Positions 50,077 to 61,200 of a DNA stretch of 64,000 nt are shown one piece after another. Position numbers and translations under genes: made by a program. Each line of letters opens with the position of its first letter. Position 1 is the first letter of the stretch. The notes beneath the pieces were generated by a model that worked only from the letters and a program-made list of their open reading frames with translations, was not told the origin of the DNA and did no database searches. The DNA comes from Tigriopus japonicus (Eukaryota > Arthropoda > Copepoda > Harpacticoida > Harpacticidae), in NCBI GenBank assembly GCA_010645155.1, contig CM021323.1, positions 1,447,873 through 1,511,872 on the forward strand. The letters are read 5' to 3'.

Positions 50077-50553
50077 ATGAACAAATATGGGGCAGTCATC
50101 ATGAGACGGTCCAACATAGCGGGACTGGCTTTGATTTTGATACTAACCACATTGAACCTGCCATGCCCATGTGCATCTTGGTCGGTCACGGCCCTCTTTG
50201 AGAGCTTTTGGAGAGGAGTCCAGAATCTCTGGCAAGAGATGAAGCGACGATCGTTCATTCAACCCTATGATACCCGATTCAACGACATCGATCGTCCCAC
50301 TGGTGCGCCATTTGTTAAGGATCGACCTGGTCCACTAAGCTTTCAACTGGGCCATGTTCGCTTCCGTCAAAGTGTTTTCGATGAAGAGAAGAATCGACTT
50401 CCGGTCAAATTAGAGCCTGGACCTTTGAGTTTCAAGCTCGGACCGATTCACTTTCGGCAAGTTCCTACCCAAACCTTCCATTACAACCCGTGTTGTACGG
50501 ACCCATTGGCCTATTGTCGAAGATTCGTGAATTGCAATGATTTCAAAAAATAG
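50077..50553 (+). CDS. small secreted protein with a two-fold internal repeat
   Basis: 158 residues from ATG 50077; a second Met at 50101 (MRRSNIAGLALILILTTLNL) places the hydrophobic signal segment closer to the N-terminus and may be the true start (150 residues). A signal-peptide cleavage after about CPCAS is likely, so the protein is probably secreted. The mature part has two related units, PGPLSFQLGHVRFRQ and PGPLSFKLGPIHFRQ, separated by about 17 residues, and ends in a Cys-rich tail (CCTDPLAYCRRFVNC). No family recognised. AATAAA at 50835-50840 could end its transcript. Confidence 0.6.
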   Translation: MNKYGAVIMRRSNIAGLALILILTTLNLPCPCASWSVTALFESFWRGVQNLWQEMKRRSFIQPYDTRFNDIDRPTGAPFVKDRPGPLSFQLGHVRFRQSVFDEEKNRLPVKLEPGPLSFKLGPIHFRQVPTQTFHYNPCCTDPLAYCRRFVNCNDFKK

Positions 50554-50834
50554 TTGCTTCTTTCTAACTGCCCTCCTACAAGTGTACTCACACCCTCTTG
50601 AGTAATCCAAATAGCCCATTCCTTGACAACGACAAGAATATTTTAACCGAAGTTAAGTGCTCTGTGCAAAAAATAGTTGTCATATTATCCCCCATGTCTT
50701 CATTCATCTCCATCATGGATCTCTCAACACCTTCTTTCCAAAGCTGAACAATGAATTTTCACAGATAAGACCACCTTCGAGATTTTAAGGGATGCAAACA
50801 CCATTTTTCCGATGAGCGTAAATAATTTCCAAGA

Positions 50835-50840
50835 AATAAA
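50835..50840 (+). terminator. candidate polyadenylation signal
   Basis: AATAAA about 280 bases after the stop of the small secreted-protein gene. Confidence 0.4.
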
Positions 50841-50871
50841 AATTGCCCAGAAAAAACTTACTCCAAATTAC

Positions 50872-51032
50872 CTGTCATCCAGGGCTGCCCATGTGTACAA
50901 GAAAAATCCCCAGATCTGCTCATAAAGTTCATAACTTTCCTCTGAAGTCAAACTTTCGGGTTGGCCATTCGTGCTCTGTACGACGAAAATGATTGCGCGA
51001 GGATCGATCGTATATAGTAGTTCTCCGTAGAA
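50872..51032 (-). CDS. possible isolated exon
   Basis: 161-base open segment bounded on the minus strand by an acceptor-like ctgtacag and a donor-like CAG/gtaatt. It reads FYGELLYTIDPRAIIFVVQS, then a Glu/Ser-rich stretch, then LYEQIWGFFLYTWAALDDR. A short downstream exon ending soon after a tttttgcacag acceptor is conceivable. Family not recognised; weak. Confidence 0.2.
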
Positions 51033-51265
51033 CTGTACAGCAAATGTGCAATGCATGAAAAGTGTTTGCAACTCGCCCTATCCACGAATAGACGACGGAC
51101 TGAGGTGTGCAGAAATGGAGAAGAGTCGACGACGAAAAACTAGAGCAAACATTAATTGACAGACTCGACTTGTCCTGAGGGCTGAAAAATTAACTCCCTT
51201 GACAGAATGTTCCTCCCCTCTGTTAAGAAGTCAGTGATCTACAGAGACAAGATGACACTTTCATA

Positions 51266-51271
51266 TTTATT
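51266..51271 (-). terminator. polyadenylation signal of the 51.3-kb secreted gene
   Basis: TTTATT on the plus strand (AATAAA on the coding strand), about 43 bases after the stop codon at 51314. Confidence 0.6.
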
Positions 51272-51313
51272 AACTTCATATGACAATTTTGACAAGAAAT
51301 GTCTTCCAAGATC

Positions 51314-51791
51314 TTATTCCTCTTGGTTGTCAGCTTGATCGTCTCCCTCATCTAGAGGATATGGAGCAGCGGGTTCTTCCTTAGAGCTTTGATGGATTGG
51401 ATAGGATTCACGGGCTTCGGCACGATAAGGTTGGGGCTGAGGTTTGGGGTAAGCATTGCTACTATGAGCGGGTTCCGGGTTTCGGTAAGTATTGGGCTTG
51501 ACTGGAGGTAGGGCCAAAAATGGGGGAACGTGGTCGTGAAAGGGTTCGTATTCCTCTTTTTCGCCGTAGGGATTGACAACTTTGTTGTGAACTTGTTGCT
51601 TGCTCACATCCGTTTGGTAACTATTACCACCCAAATTGACCTTGATTGACAGATACGGATTCTGTTCCAGTGGCTTGGCCAAAGCCATTGAGGCCAAGAG
51701 AACACAGAGAGCAAACTAAAGAAGAGAAATCATGAAATTTAGGATGATGTTTCCTTAAAATGTTCACATGACAGTGTCTTACCGATTTCAT
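51314..51791 (-). CDS. secreted Pro/Tyr-rich small protein
   Basis: Two exons, 51783-51791 (only ATG AAA TCG) and 51314-51715, join to 136 residues. The intron falls after codon 3, within the signal peptide, a layout common in arthropod cuticular and secreted protein genes. The signal peptide is MKSFALCVLLASMALA. The mature chain is rich in Pro, Tyr, Glu and Asn (PFHDHVPPFLALPPVKPNTY, AYPKPQPQPYRAEARE) and ends in acidic residues. No chitin-binding RR consensus is visible, so cuticle assignment is only a guess. A TATA box lies about 120 bases upstream of the start codon. Confidence 0.75.
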
Positions 51792-51910
51792 CACTGAATT
51801 TAGAAATCTATGCAAAGTAGTAAATATTATTTGCTTAAGCTGGAAAGAGCCAAACTAGTCGAAAAGCTCTCGAGCAAATCAAACACTACCAATAGATCCT
51901 GCGTTGCACG

Positions 51911-51918
51911 TATATATA
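51911..51918 (-). promoter_or_regulatory. TATA box of the 51.3-kb secreted gene
   Basis: TATATATA about 120 bases upstream of the start codon, consistent with transcription starting near 51885 and a 5' UTR of about 95 bases. Confidence 0.6.
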
Positions 51919-52421
51919 CCTACTGGTCTCGCTCACGCCTTGGGGCGGACACTTGAAACATACTGCATCCACTACCAGGAATATTGAGCGGAAGAAGCGT
52001 CAAGTCATGTCCAAGTTGGAAGGCAGTTGTTTAGTCCATCAATGCAAATAGTTTGGTGCTTCACTCAGACATGTATGGTATAGGAGTTGATGGACTGGTC
52101 TCAGGGCTTCAACCACGCCGGTTGAACTTTTGAGTTGTGACACGGAAAAGGCGACGACCTCAGATTTCGTTTTTGGTCTGCCCGTTTCAAGGACTTTGGT
52201 GGTAAGGGTTGAAATGCTAGAGCTACAGACAGCCTCCTATTTCTTTGGCGTGAAGGCAACACCTCTGACCTTGGGGAAAATGTTATCAGATCGACGTAGG
52301 TCAGAAACGTTTATGACTAAACCACGCGATGGTCATTTACACACTGGGATGTTTTTTCGTTTGAAATAGTATATTTTCAAAGAGTAGGGTGAACAGTGGG
52401 CATTATTCAAATTTTGGAACA
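51919..52421. other. intergenic region
   Basis: Upstream DNA of the secreted gene and the 3' side of the kinesin gene. No supported gene or repeat. Confidence 0.5.
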
Positions 52422-55400
52422 TTAGTGCAAGACAATTTGATTTTTGTCTAGAAACTTTGTAAAAAAATTCTTTTGTAATCCTGGAATGCCCTTCAAGTCA
52501 CTAATACAGGAGTAAGCACCGCGGAGTTCCCTAAAAATAAAGTAATGCTAGTTTTTAACAGTCAAAGACATCTATATCAAGTTACATTAGAATCCTTTAC
52601 CTCTGAGAGTGTATAATTATGGCAGTCTTTGGTCCAATGCCTGGAAGTCTTTGCAGCATGCTCATATTGGCCGAATTCAATATGCCAAGAATATTTTGGT
52701 TGTGTAGTTGCTGATTTTTCACTTGCCAAGGCTTTTTCTCCGCCAAAGGATGTCGGAAAGGGGAAAGTGGGTCAGATTGTTGGGCTGATATGCGGATACT
52801 CCTTCGCACAGGATTCTTATTCGTCACCCGTGATGCTTCCACCAAGGATTGATTGAGTTCATTGTGTAACATTGTGGTTCTTCGAACAGATCGCTTCACG
52901 CTCGATCTTGGAGCGGGAGGACCACAGAAAGGAAGGGGCTCGTCGTCAAAAAGCAGAGGGCTTCCCGGATTTAGGCCAATCTGTTTTTCCATTTCCAGCA
53001 CACTCATTGGAACATTCTAAACAAAGTAAGGTTATGGTAGATAATAGAAGCCTTTACGCAATTCGGAAACAGTCTCCTTGAGTTAACTTGATGTTTGTGT
53101 GCCTTTTTCTGTCTAGCGCAAGAAAAAAAGTTTGAGATATCCCGGAGGTTTGGAAACTTCTTGAGAAACGTGATCCTCTTCAATGTCAAATTGAAAAAGT
53201 TCAAGGTGAACGTAAGCAAATAAGCAAGCAAGCTTAAAAGTGACATCTGAGACCATATTGAGCAGTTTTCATATAAAAGCACAACTGAAACAAATTCTTA
53301 ACTCTTCTTAGTTTAGGATTCAGCAAAGACTGGTTCGTTAGATTTGCCATTGCCTACCTTGAAAATGCGAGTATATTCACTAAAGTACCAACATATCTCA
53401 TCCTTTGCTATTTGACTAACAACGTGTTGATATTTTCGGATTTAACATGCCTCGAAGAACCTTGAAAAATATCTACTAGTATAAAACTTGACTTACCGTC
53501 CGATCAACTAAGCCTTTCTTGCCCGATTTAGGCGTTCGAGGAACCATGGAATTTTCCTTATCTTGGTCCATGCCTTTGAGAGTGGGCGATGCAGTAACTT
53601 CAATACGTTTCAAATGAGCCGACCGTCGATTGGTAACATCCATTAGGGGCGTGTTCAAGACCTTGGTGTGAAGTGTGGAGAGAATGTTGTCGGTTTGACT
53701 TTCAATGTTCTCCCGCATCTTCTGACGAATGGCCGGGAAGTTTGGTCCCGATATCAGCGTTTCTTCAATGGAAGGATCGGATTGGTCGTGATCAGGTCCC
53801 TGGTTTTTGTTCGAGAGCCTCTGAGATCGTCGTCTATGGGGTGAACTGGTCATCCGATCGGGCCTGGAACTCTTCGAGGAGCTCATAAGGATGCTTGTCT
53901 CGAGGGTTTTCATCGTCTCGTCAATATGACGCTTCAAATCGAGCTTCATTTCTCGCATCAACGGACTGAACACAGATCGAGCATCGGCCAAGCTCACTCC
54001 GCTACTCATGCTTTGATTCACAGTGGCGTTGGTGTTGTTGCAATGAATACTCGACACATTCGAGATGGAATCCTCGTCCTCGATGGTCTCCAAAGAGGGC
54101 AATTTGGACACGGTCGAGGAAAGGGTGGGAAAATGAGCCCCGCGGGCGTGAACACCGTGAGGGTTGGGCGTGGCAAAGCCTTCAAAATCCAGCGGTCCAT
54201 GCGGGACCGTGGCATTCATGGGATGAGTTTCCACGCGTTTTCGCTTGTTCGGGGTAGGCGTGCCAATCGTGTGATTGTGGCGTCGACGCATATTCAAAGG
54301 CGTGGGTGGAATCATTTGTTGCCGACGCTTTTGCGCCGATTTCTCTTGATTGGCAATGTGCAACAAATGCGCGGGAATGGGCGGCTTTTCCATACGTTTC
54401 ACGCAATCCGCGTAACGCAACGTATTCATGGTCTCCTTGACATCGGCTTCGATCGAACTGACACAGGCAATCATGGTGGTCCGCCCATCCCCGGTCAAAC
54501 ATTCCCGCAACACTTTGGTCAGGTTCGAGTCCCGGAACGGGATATGCCGATCCTTGTCACAAATGGCACTGATGCAACGCCCTAAAACACTTAGACCCTT
54601 GTTAATATTGACGCCTTCGGTTCGACGCTGATGATCTTCGTTGGATTTTCCCGCCGATTCGGAGCCGGCCAAGTCCACCAAACTCATTTTACGCTCCAAT
54701 CGACGGCCTTGAGCGTCGGTGGAGATTAACGTGATCTTGAAGATGGCGTGTGACCGCGAAGAGGCGCCATTTTGCGCCGTGGAACTCGTCGATCGGGTCT
54801 GACACCCGCGTTCCAATAAAGCCAAAGCTTCTTCCGGATGCGTGACGATCCTCGAAGTCAGATCCGGGATGGTAAACTCTGTAATCAAACGCTCAACCTT
54901 GAAGTCTCAATCCTTTACTCTCCTCAAACCCGTGGATTACCGTGTCCCTCTTCTTTCAGTTTCAGCGGCACCTTCATCTTCAACACCTTGAGGAGATCGT
55001 AGACCTTCTCGTTGAGAATCTCAAAAAAGGAGACCTTAACCGTGAATTCGTCCTCGTGCCTCATGCCTCGAAAGATATCCCGGATAGCTCGGGGGATAAC
55101 GCCTTCCCCGTCATCTTTAGCTTCCACCTACAAATCAAACCCAAGATTAAAGTTAATATCCCACGACGCCCTGGCATTCCGTCCGCTTCATCCTTGAAAA
55201 CTACCGTTTTTCCCGGATGTCCGTTCCAATCGGTGCCCATGGTGAACGTTTTTCCCGTGCCCGTTTGACCATAGGCGAAAATGGTGGCATTCACGCCCTG
55301 AAACAAGGCTCGCAGGGCGGGTTGGACCGCCTGCTGGTAGACGCACTCTTGGGACGCATCGCCACTCCAAACGTGATCGAATCGAAAGCATTTCTGCCAT

Positions 55401-55630
55401 CCCACAAAGAGTTGTCCCTCGGCTTCATTCACGTCTAAAACCGATTCCGACAAAGCATTCGAAGACGACGATGATGACGATGATGACGATGATGATGATA
55501 GAACGGGTCGAACGCGGACGCAGACCGAGACACGAGGCACCACTGAGACGGATTGAGGGGTGCCAGGGGTGAGGCGGGTACCCCGGGCAGGCTCAACGGG
55601 GCCCGAGGGGGCGGGTGTGACCGTGTCCAT
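52422..55630 (-). CDS. kinesin-10 (KIF22/Kid-like) chromokinesin
   Basis: N-terminal motor kinesin of the chromokinesin group that pushes chromosomes along spindle microtubules. Five exons in transcript order: 55205-55630, 54941-55127, 53497-54878, 52601-53016, 52422-52530; joined length 839 residues. Motor motifs: RVSVCVRVRP, P-loop GQTGTGKT (121-128), SFFEILNEKVYDLL, switch I NGASSRSH, switch II LVDLAGSE, and NINKGLSVLGRCISAI. The C-terminus has a helix-hairpin-helix DNA-binding motif, NILGILNSANMSMLQRLPGI then GPKTAIIIHSQRELRG (773-808), which defines kinesin-10. The last exon (35 residues) completes it. The exon-1 donor (ACG/gtagtt) was chosen because it keeps phase and the order GKT-VEAKDDGEGVIPRA. 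Residues 45-57 are a 13-Ser run. Confidence 0.92.
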
Positions 55631-57615
55631 GGATCAAGAACAATTCGAAGGTTTGTTGGATGACGCCGAAATTTGAAAGCAAACTTTCAGGGAGGCCGTT
55701 TGGATTTGGCGTATGGGTCAGAAGAGAAATCTGACGGTCTTAGCTCAGACTAAGTTCAGTCCATTGAAATCGACATCGGAAAAAACTACGGGTGGAAAAG
55801 AGTTGGCAAAGTAAAAGAAAAAGCGGCAATTTCTCTCAAGAATTTACATAACGCAAAATGGGTAACTGTAACTAATGAGCTTTATCAAGTACGTGTAAAC
55901 ATCGTTGCCGGTTACCACGGCCTCATGATGCTTCCATCTCGCTTGGCAGAGAGCCAGCAGTCGCAAATCGAGTGATTTCAAAGAGTAACATAAAGAAGTT
56001 TTCCGGGAAATGTCACCCTTTTTCGGGTTGCGGATTTTTATTAGTTACAAGGAATGGGATTCCCTGAAAAAAGGACGAACTGTTAAATTACCAAATGACC
56101 TATGATATTGACGATTAAAAGTGAAATAAAGTAATAAGTGGTACTCTAATATTTCTTCATTTTCTTGATCGGTTTGGCAACCTGAGCGTGTTTGGATATT
56201 TTGATTTTTGGTATATTTTAGGCAAAATATGTCAGCGCTGAAATCCCAGCCGGACAAGACGAATCACGTCGGAAATCTCAAAAGAGCGGTAATTTTGAAT
56301 ACCAAACCGAATATCATAATCTTAATGCGTTTTCTTTCCATTAAAACCCTTAATCTCAAATCAACTCACTTGTAAAATAAATTTCAAAGATCTTATCCTT
56401 CACTTTAATAACACCTATCATGAACCATAACCAAGACCTTTAAGAAATAAGCGTCTTCAAAATTTTCAAGTCTATTATAGCGAGGTGACTAAATTCTTTT
56501 CGCCTCACTGCCATCAAAACCTAAAACCGACTTGATTAAGCGAAAGGTCTCCTTTTAATCATGTCCAAGAGACACCAAAAATATAAAGATTCTAATTTGA
56601 GGGCGCGACAATGATTGTGGAAAAGTAAGTGCCAAAGGTTATCGAATTCGGGTTATTTCTGTTGGCTTTCGCTCACCCTGAAATTCAAGCCGCCAAAACT
56701 CATCCGATTGTCTTGCTTGTGAAAATTGTGGCCTGAAATCCGTCCGCTCTTTTCCAGCTCCAGGTTTCTGTCAGAGTTTTTCGCGGTGAATGCGGCTGAT
56801 TGGGGGCGTGGTCAGATCCGGATCAATCACTTCGACGAAAACATCGTCATTGACTTTTCTCATTGCGGGTGAATATGGCGGTCGAAGTCGAGAGCTAGGT
56901 TTATTCTTTGCGTTGAAAGATTGTATGTTCTTGTTAAAAAAAAAAAAGTAATTCTTGCCATAATCGAGCAATCTAATCGAAAAATTGAAAATCGTGCGCG
57001 GAAAATCAACATCAGCCAAAAACCCAGGCATTCTTGAGAGTGTATTAAGTAGAGCTCTAGGAATTATACTTGTGTTTTAAATTGAAATGATATTTTTTAG
57101 TATTTTCAAGTGAGTTACCAATAGAATCATAATTTTCAAGGGAAAAATTTCAATTCCATTATAAGCCAAGAGAAATATTAAAAATTAGAAACATTCTCGT
57201 GCCTTTAAGTAGCTTTGAATTAAATATAAACCAGCCAATAAGAAAAATTAGTTGCCCGCATTTAGACTTTGAACCCCAAAAATAACTATCGAGGATCTGT
57301 AATTAAAAATGAGCTTTGGAAAAAGAAACCAGGACAAAAAGTGGCCCCAAATGTCTGTTTTGTATGAACAAAACGGCACGCAAAAAGCTTTTGAAACCCT
57401 TCAGCTTTTTGGGAATATTCGAGTAGTTCTTGAACTTTTAAAAAGTATTTTGGATTAAACAACCTCTTTGTACCTTGTAAGTCGTTACAAAAGCTTTTAA
57501 TTCATTTTAAAGCTTTTTAAGTTCATTCCTTTTTTTAGTTTTTAATGGTTTATTTCCGCTGTGTTAAGCTTTATCGCCTTTTTTAATGCAGCTTTTTTGC
57601 ACCTTTAGTAAGAAT
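55631..57615. other. kinesin upstream region and AT-rich intergenic DNA
   Basis: Promoter side of kinesin-10, then AT-rich DNA. Nothing further supported. Confidence 0.5.
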
Positions 57616-57767
57616 TAGGGACGGCAATTTTAGATAACAAACTTAGTCGTAATTTTAACATTTGGTCGCAGGACTTCATTCGTCTTTCTTTTTTGTGGCC
57701 AGTTTCATTTTTCGTCTTTTTTTTGGTCTAATTTGAGAGTTTTATTCGTTGAAACGTCTTGTCTCTA
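57616..57767. mobile_element. short relative of the TAGGGAC element
   Basis: Begins TAGGGACGGCAATTTTAG and ends GTCTCTA (one mismatch to GTCCCTA). Internally it has TCATTCGTCTTTC, TTTTTCGTC and TCTAATTTGAGAGTTTTATT, like the subterminal units of 44796-45668. No clear target duplication. Confidence 0.5.
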
Positions 57768-58277
57768 GCAATATTTCTTTAAATCGCTAGTTAGATTTAG
57801 GTGATTTAGGGGTAGATGTATGAACGTTTGTCAAAGACCTTCAGATATTCAGATCAGCCTTTTATTTAAGAATATTAAACAGATCTCAATCAATTACCTG
57901 TATTCCAAAAGCATCTCTAAATCCCAACAGTCTTTATTAGTTTGAATCATGAAAGTCTCCTCTTTTTCTTGTCGGAGTGCTTCTTTGCTTAATTTGCTCA
58001 ATCTCTTACGAGAGTTCCAATCTTGAATAACAATTTAAGCACCGTTCAACCTTTTTCGAATGTCTATTCCCGATCAATCTTTTAGTCAAAAGATGTTCAG
58101 ATCTGCAAACACCAACTGATTGGTAGATGTAGTATGTTACGAGTGATTGGTATAATTGATGACTCCTCTATTTCTTTACAGGAAATCTCATCTTTTAAAG
58201 TAGTCATGAAAATCCACAACCATCGCAAATCATGAAGATATCAACCAAGATTTTTTGTTGTTTCATTTTAGGCAACC
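57768..58277. other. CAF-1 upstream region
   Basis: Contains a 3' splice acceptor (ttcattttag) ending just 6 bases before the CAF-1 ATG, so the 5' UTR is split and its first exon lies upstream, not located. Confidence 0.6.
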
Positions 58278-61200
58278 ATGGATCCCGGAAATGTCAAGAA
58301 AGATCAGGAAACGGTGGATGTGGTGGATCTTACCCAAGCTCCCCACTCGCCCAAACCCAAGAAGCTTAAGCAAATGAGGTTGCCATTCACTCGGATTCAC
58401 ACCAACTCTGCGGCTTCGGACAAGAATTTGGCAGCTGCCGAGTTGGTCACCAAGCCATCCGATGGCGAAAGTGAGAAAAAACGGAAGCATTCTTCGGATG
58501 CCGAACCCACCCCTTCCAAGAAGGAAAAGCTGGATGGAGCCAATTCGATTCTAGAGATCGATGTTCCTCATGACAGAAAAACTCCTAAACGGGTAGCACC
58601 AACACCCATAAGTTCCGGTGAACCCAAGAAAGAGACGCCTCCGGTCAAGAAACGGATCACGCCCACCCCTGTTCAAGGTCAGGGCAAGGATAAAGATAAC
58701 TCTTCGAAAACTAAGAAAAGCCCAAAAGACACCAAGACCAAAATGACTCCAAAACGAATCCAACCCACTCTCTTGACCAGTTTGGTAGTGAAAACTCCCA
58801 CTGCTGACTCCAAGGACTCAAACGAACCGACTTCCACTCCATCACCTTCGATCAAAAAAGATGGGAAAGATCAACCGGAAGCTGTTGTCAAGCTTTCTCC
58901 AACTTCCAATAAGAACGTGCCTGACACTATTGCTATCGCCACACCTTCTCCAACAACCAATAAGATCGTGCCTGATTCTAGTGCTGTCGCCACCCCGAAA
59001 TCTTGCCAGATCAATCCGCCTTGTAGTCCGTCGGTAATTGCTGATCGTAAGCGCAAGGTTCAGGTTGCCATTGCCAAATTGAGCGTGGAATTGAACGAAC
59101 TTAACGAGGCCATGGACCAAGCTGCCTCCGACAAAGAGTTCATGAAGGCTGCTGAGATTAAAGTCAAAGCAGACCAAATCACGGCCAAAAAAGATGAATG
59201 GCAGAAGGCCTTTGAGGATGCCAATGATGATGGAGGCAAGTTAGGCCAACTCTTGAAGACCATCCAGTCTTTGGGAGATGCTTCAGGCCAACTCAAGGTG
59301 TCGACTGAGACTTCCAAAGATTTTCAGACTCCAAAACGAAGAAAGGTGGCTCAAGTCAAACCTCCGGGTTCTGGAGGTTCCAGTCCGGGATCCACGAAAA
59401 AATTGACCCCGAAACAAGAAGCTAAAAAATTGGAAATTCAGAAAAAGAAGGAAGAGAAAGAGCAGGAACGGTTGGAAAAGGAGAGATTGAAAGAAGAAGA
59501 GAGATTGAAGAAAGAGGAACAACGGCTGGAAAAAGAACGAGTCAAGGAAGAGGAACGGTTGAAGAAGGAAGAGCAGAGGTTGGAAAAGGTTCGGGCCAAG
59601 AAAGAAAAGGAAGAACTGAAGGAACGCCTTAAGCGGGAGAAAGAAGAGGAGAAGAAACAAAAGGAGCTCGAAAAGCAGGCGAAAGAAGATGCTAAACAAG
59701 CCGAAATCCTAGAGAAGCAACGGAAAGAGGAAGAAAGAAAAAAGCACGAAGAGTCTGAAAAAATCCGACTTCAAAAAACAGCCCAATCGTTTAGTAGTTT
59801 TTTCATCAAGAAGACCGTGCCTGACTCTGCCGAAGAGAAGGAAACCCCTAAGAGTGTTGTTCCAGAGCATCTCAATTTGTTCCGGGTCAAGAAAGATATG
59901 AAGCTAGCTCCCATAGCCAGGAAGCGACTCGAGCCAGAAGCCAAAATGAACTTGGATAAACTCCGAGACAGCGATTTGGCCCAAAACGAACTCTACTTGC
60001 AACGTCTTCGTGCCAATGATTATCAGATTGGGAAATCTGGAAGAACGTGGCCTTTAGGGGAAGGGAAGAAATCTACCAACGATGACGATGACGAAGTGGA
60101 GATCATCGACGAGGAAGAGGATGACGAAGATCTCGAGGACAATCTGCTCAATGAGAACGATGACAAGTCCGATGATGACGAAGCCGCTCAGTTGGCAAAA
60201 TCCAAAATCAAAGCCAAACTGCTGCAATTTGACGACAACCTCAGACCAGCTTATTGGGGTACATGGTCCAAGACATCCAATGTGGTTGGGCCTCGAAGGC
60301 CTTTTGCCCAAGACTCAGGCCTTCTTGATTACGAGTATGATTCAGGCGATGATTGGGAAGAAGAAGAACCTGGAGAGTCACTCTCCGATGCCGAAAATGA
60401 TAAAGAGGATGACGACGACGACGAAGAGGTAGCTGAAGAGGACGAAGACGACGGTTTCTTCGTGGGGCATGGCGTTTTAGACAAAGATGAAATTCATAAC
60501 GAGGATGACGATGAAGAACTCGAAGACACTAATGAGAAAGCACGAACAGACGAAGGAGAGGCGAAATCGTCGAATAAGGGTTGCTTGAGCTTTGATGAAG
60601 AGTGGGAAATGAAGAAGCAAAAGCTTCGTGAGCAAGAATTCGAGAAAGAATATTTTAGCAAGAAGAAGCCCGTCAAGCTAAAACCCCGAGTGTTCGGCTG
60701 CATGTGGATGGATGACAATCAGAACACTCTGGTTTATGAACAACTGATGAAAATTCTCCAACCCTTTAAGGCCGTTTCCCTTCGTCCTTGTCCGATCCCC
60801 ACGATGAGTTCGTCGCCGAAACCATCTCCATCCGAGATGAACACACCCAATAGTGTCCGTAACGCCTCCGACACACCGTTATCCACAGGAAAAGTCAAGC
60901 GAACGTTCCCCGACGAGGCGTATCCGGATCTAGTGCGACTAGTCCACGCCAATACCAATGGCAAATTCTTCTTGGCCAAGGAGTTTTCAGAGTTTTGGAC
61001 TCGCAAAGGCAATCACAAATCGACTGAAAAAGCTCTAGCCTCGACCAGTACCCCTTCTGTGAGCTCTGGTGAGATTTCAAAGAGGAAAATCCTCGAAAGC
61101 ATCACGGAAATTGCGGACTATAAGAAATTTCCCCATCCCGGACCCATGCATAATCGCATGTGTTGGGTAGTCAAAGAGGACATGCTTAGCAAATTTGAGT

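Noticed and set aside
53926..54585. 219-codon plus-strand frame inside the kinesin gene
   Set aside because: Antisense shadow of the long kinesin exon, which carries all expected motor motifs.
55128..55204. Reading kinesin exon 1 further, through GILTLILGLIC
   Set aside because: It leads out of the motor fold; the donor at 55204-55203 keeps phase and joins GKT to VEAKDDGEGVIPRA, as expected for a kinesin motor.
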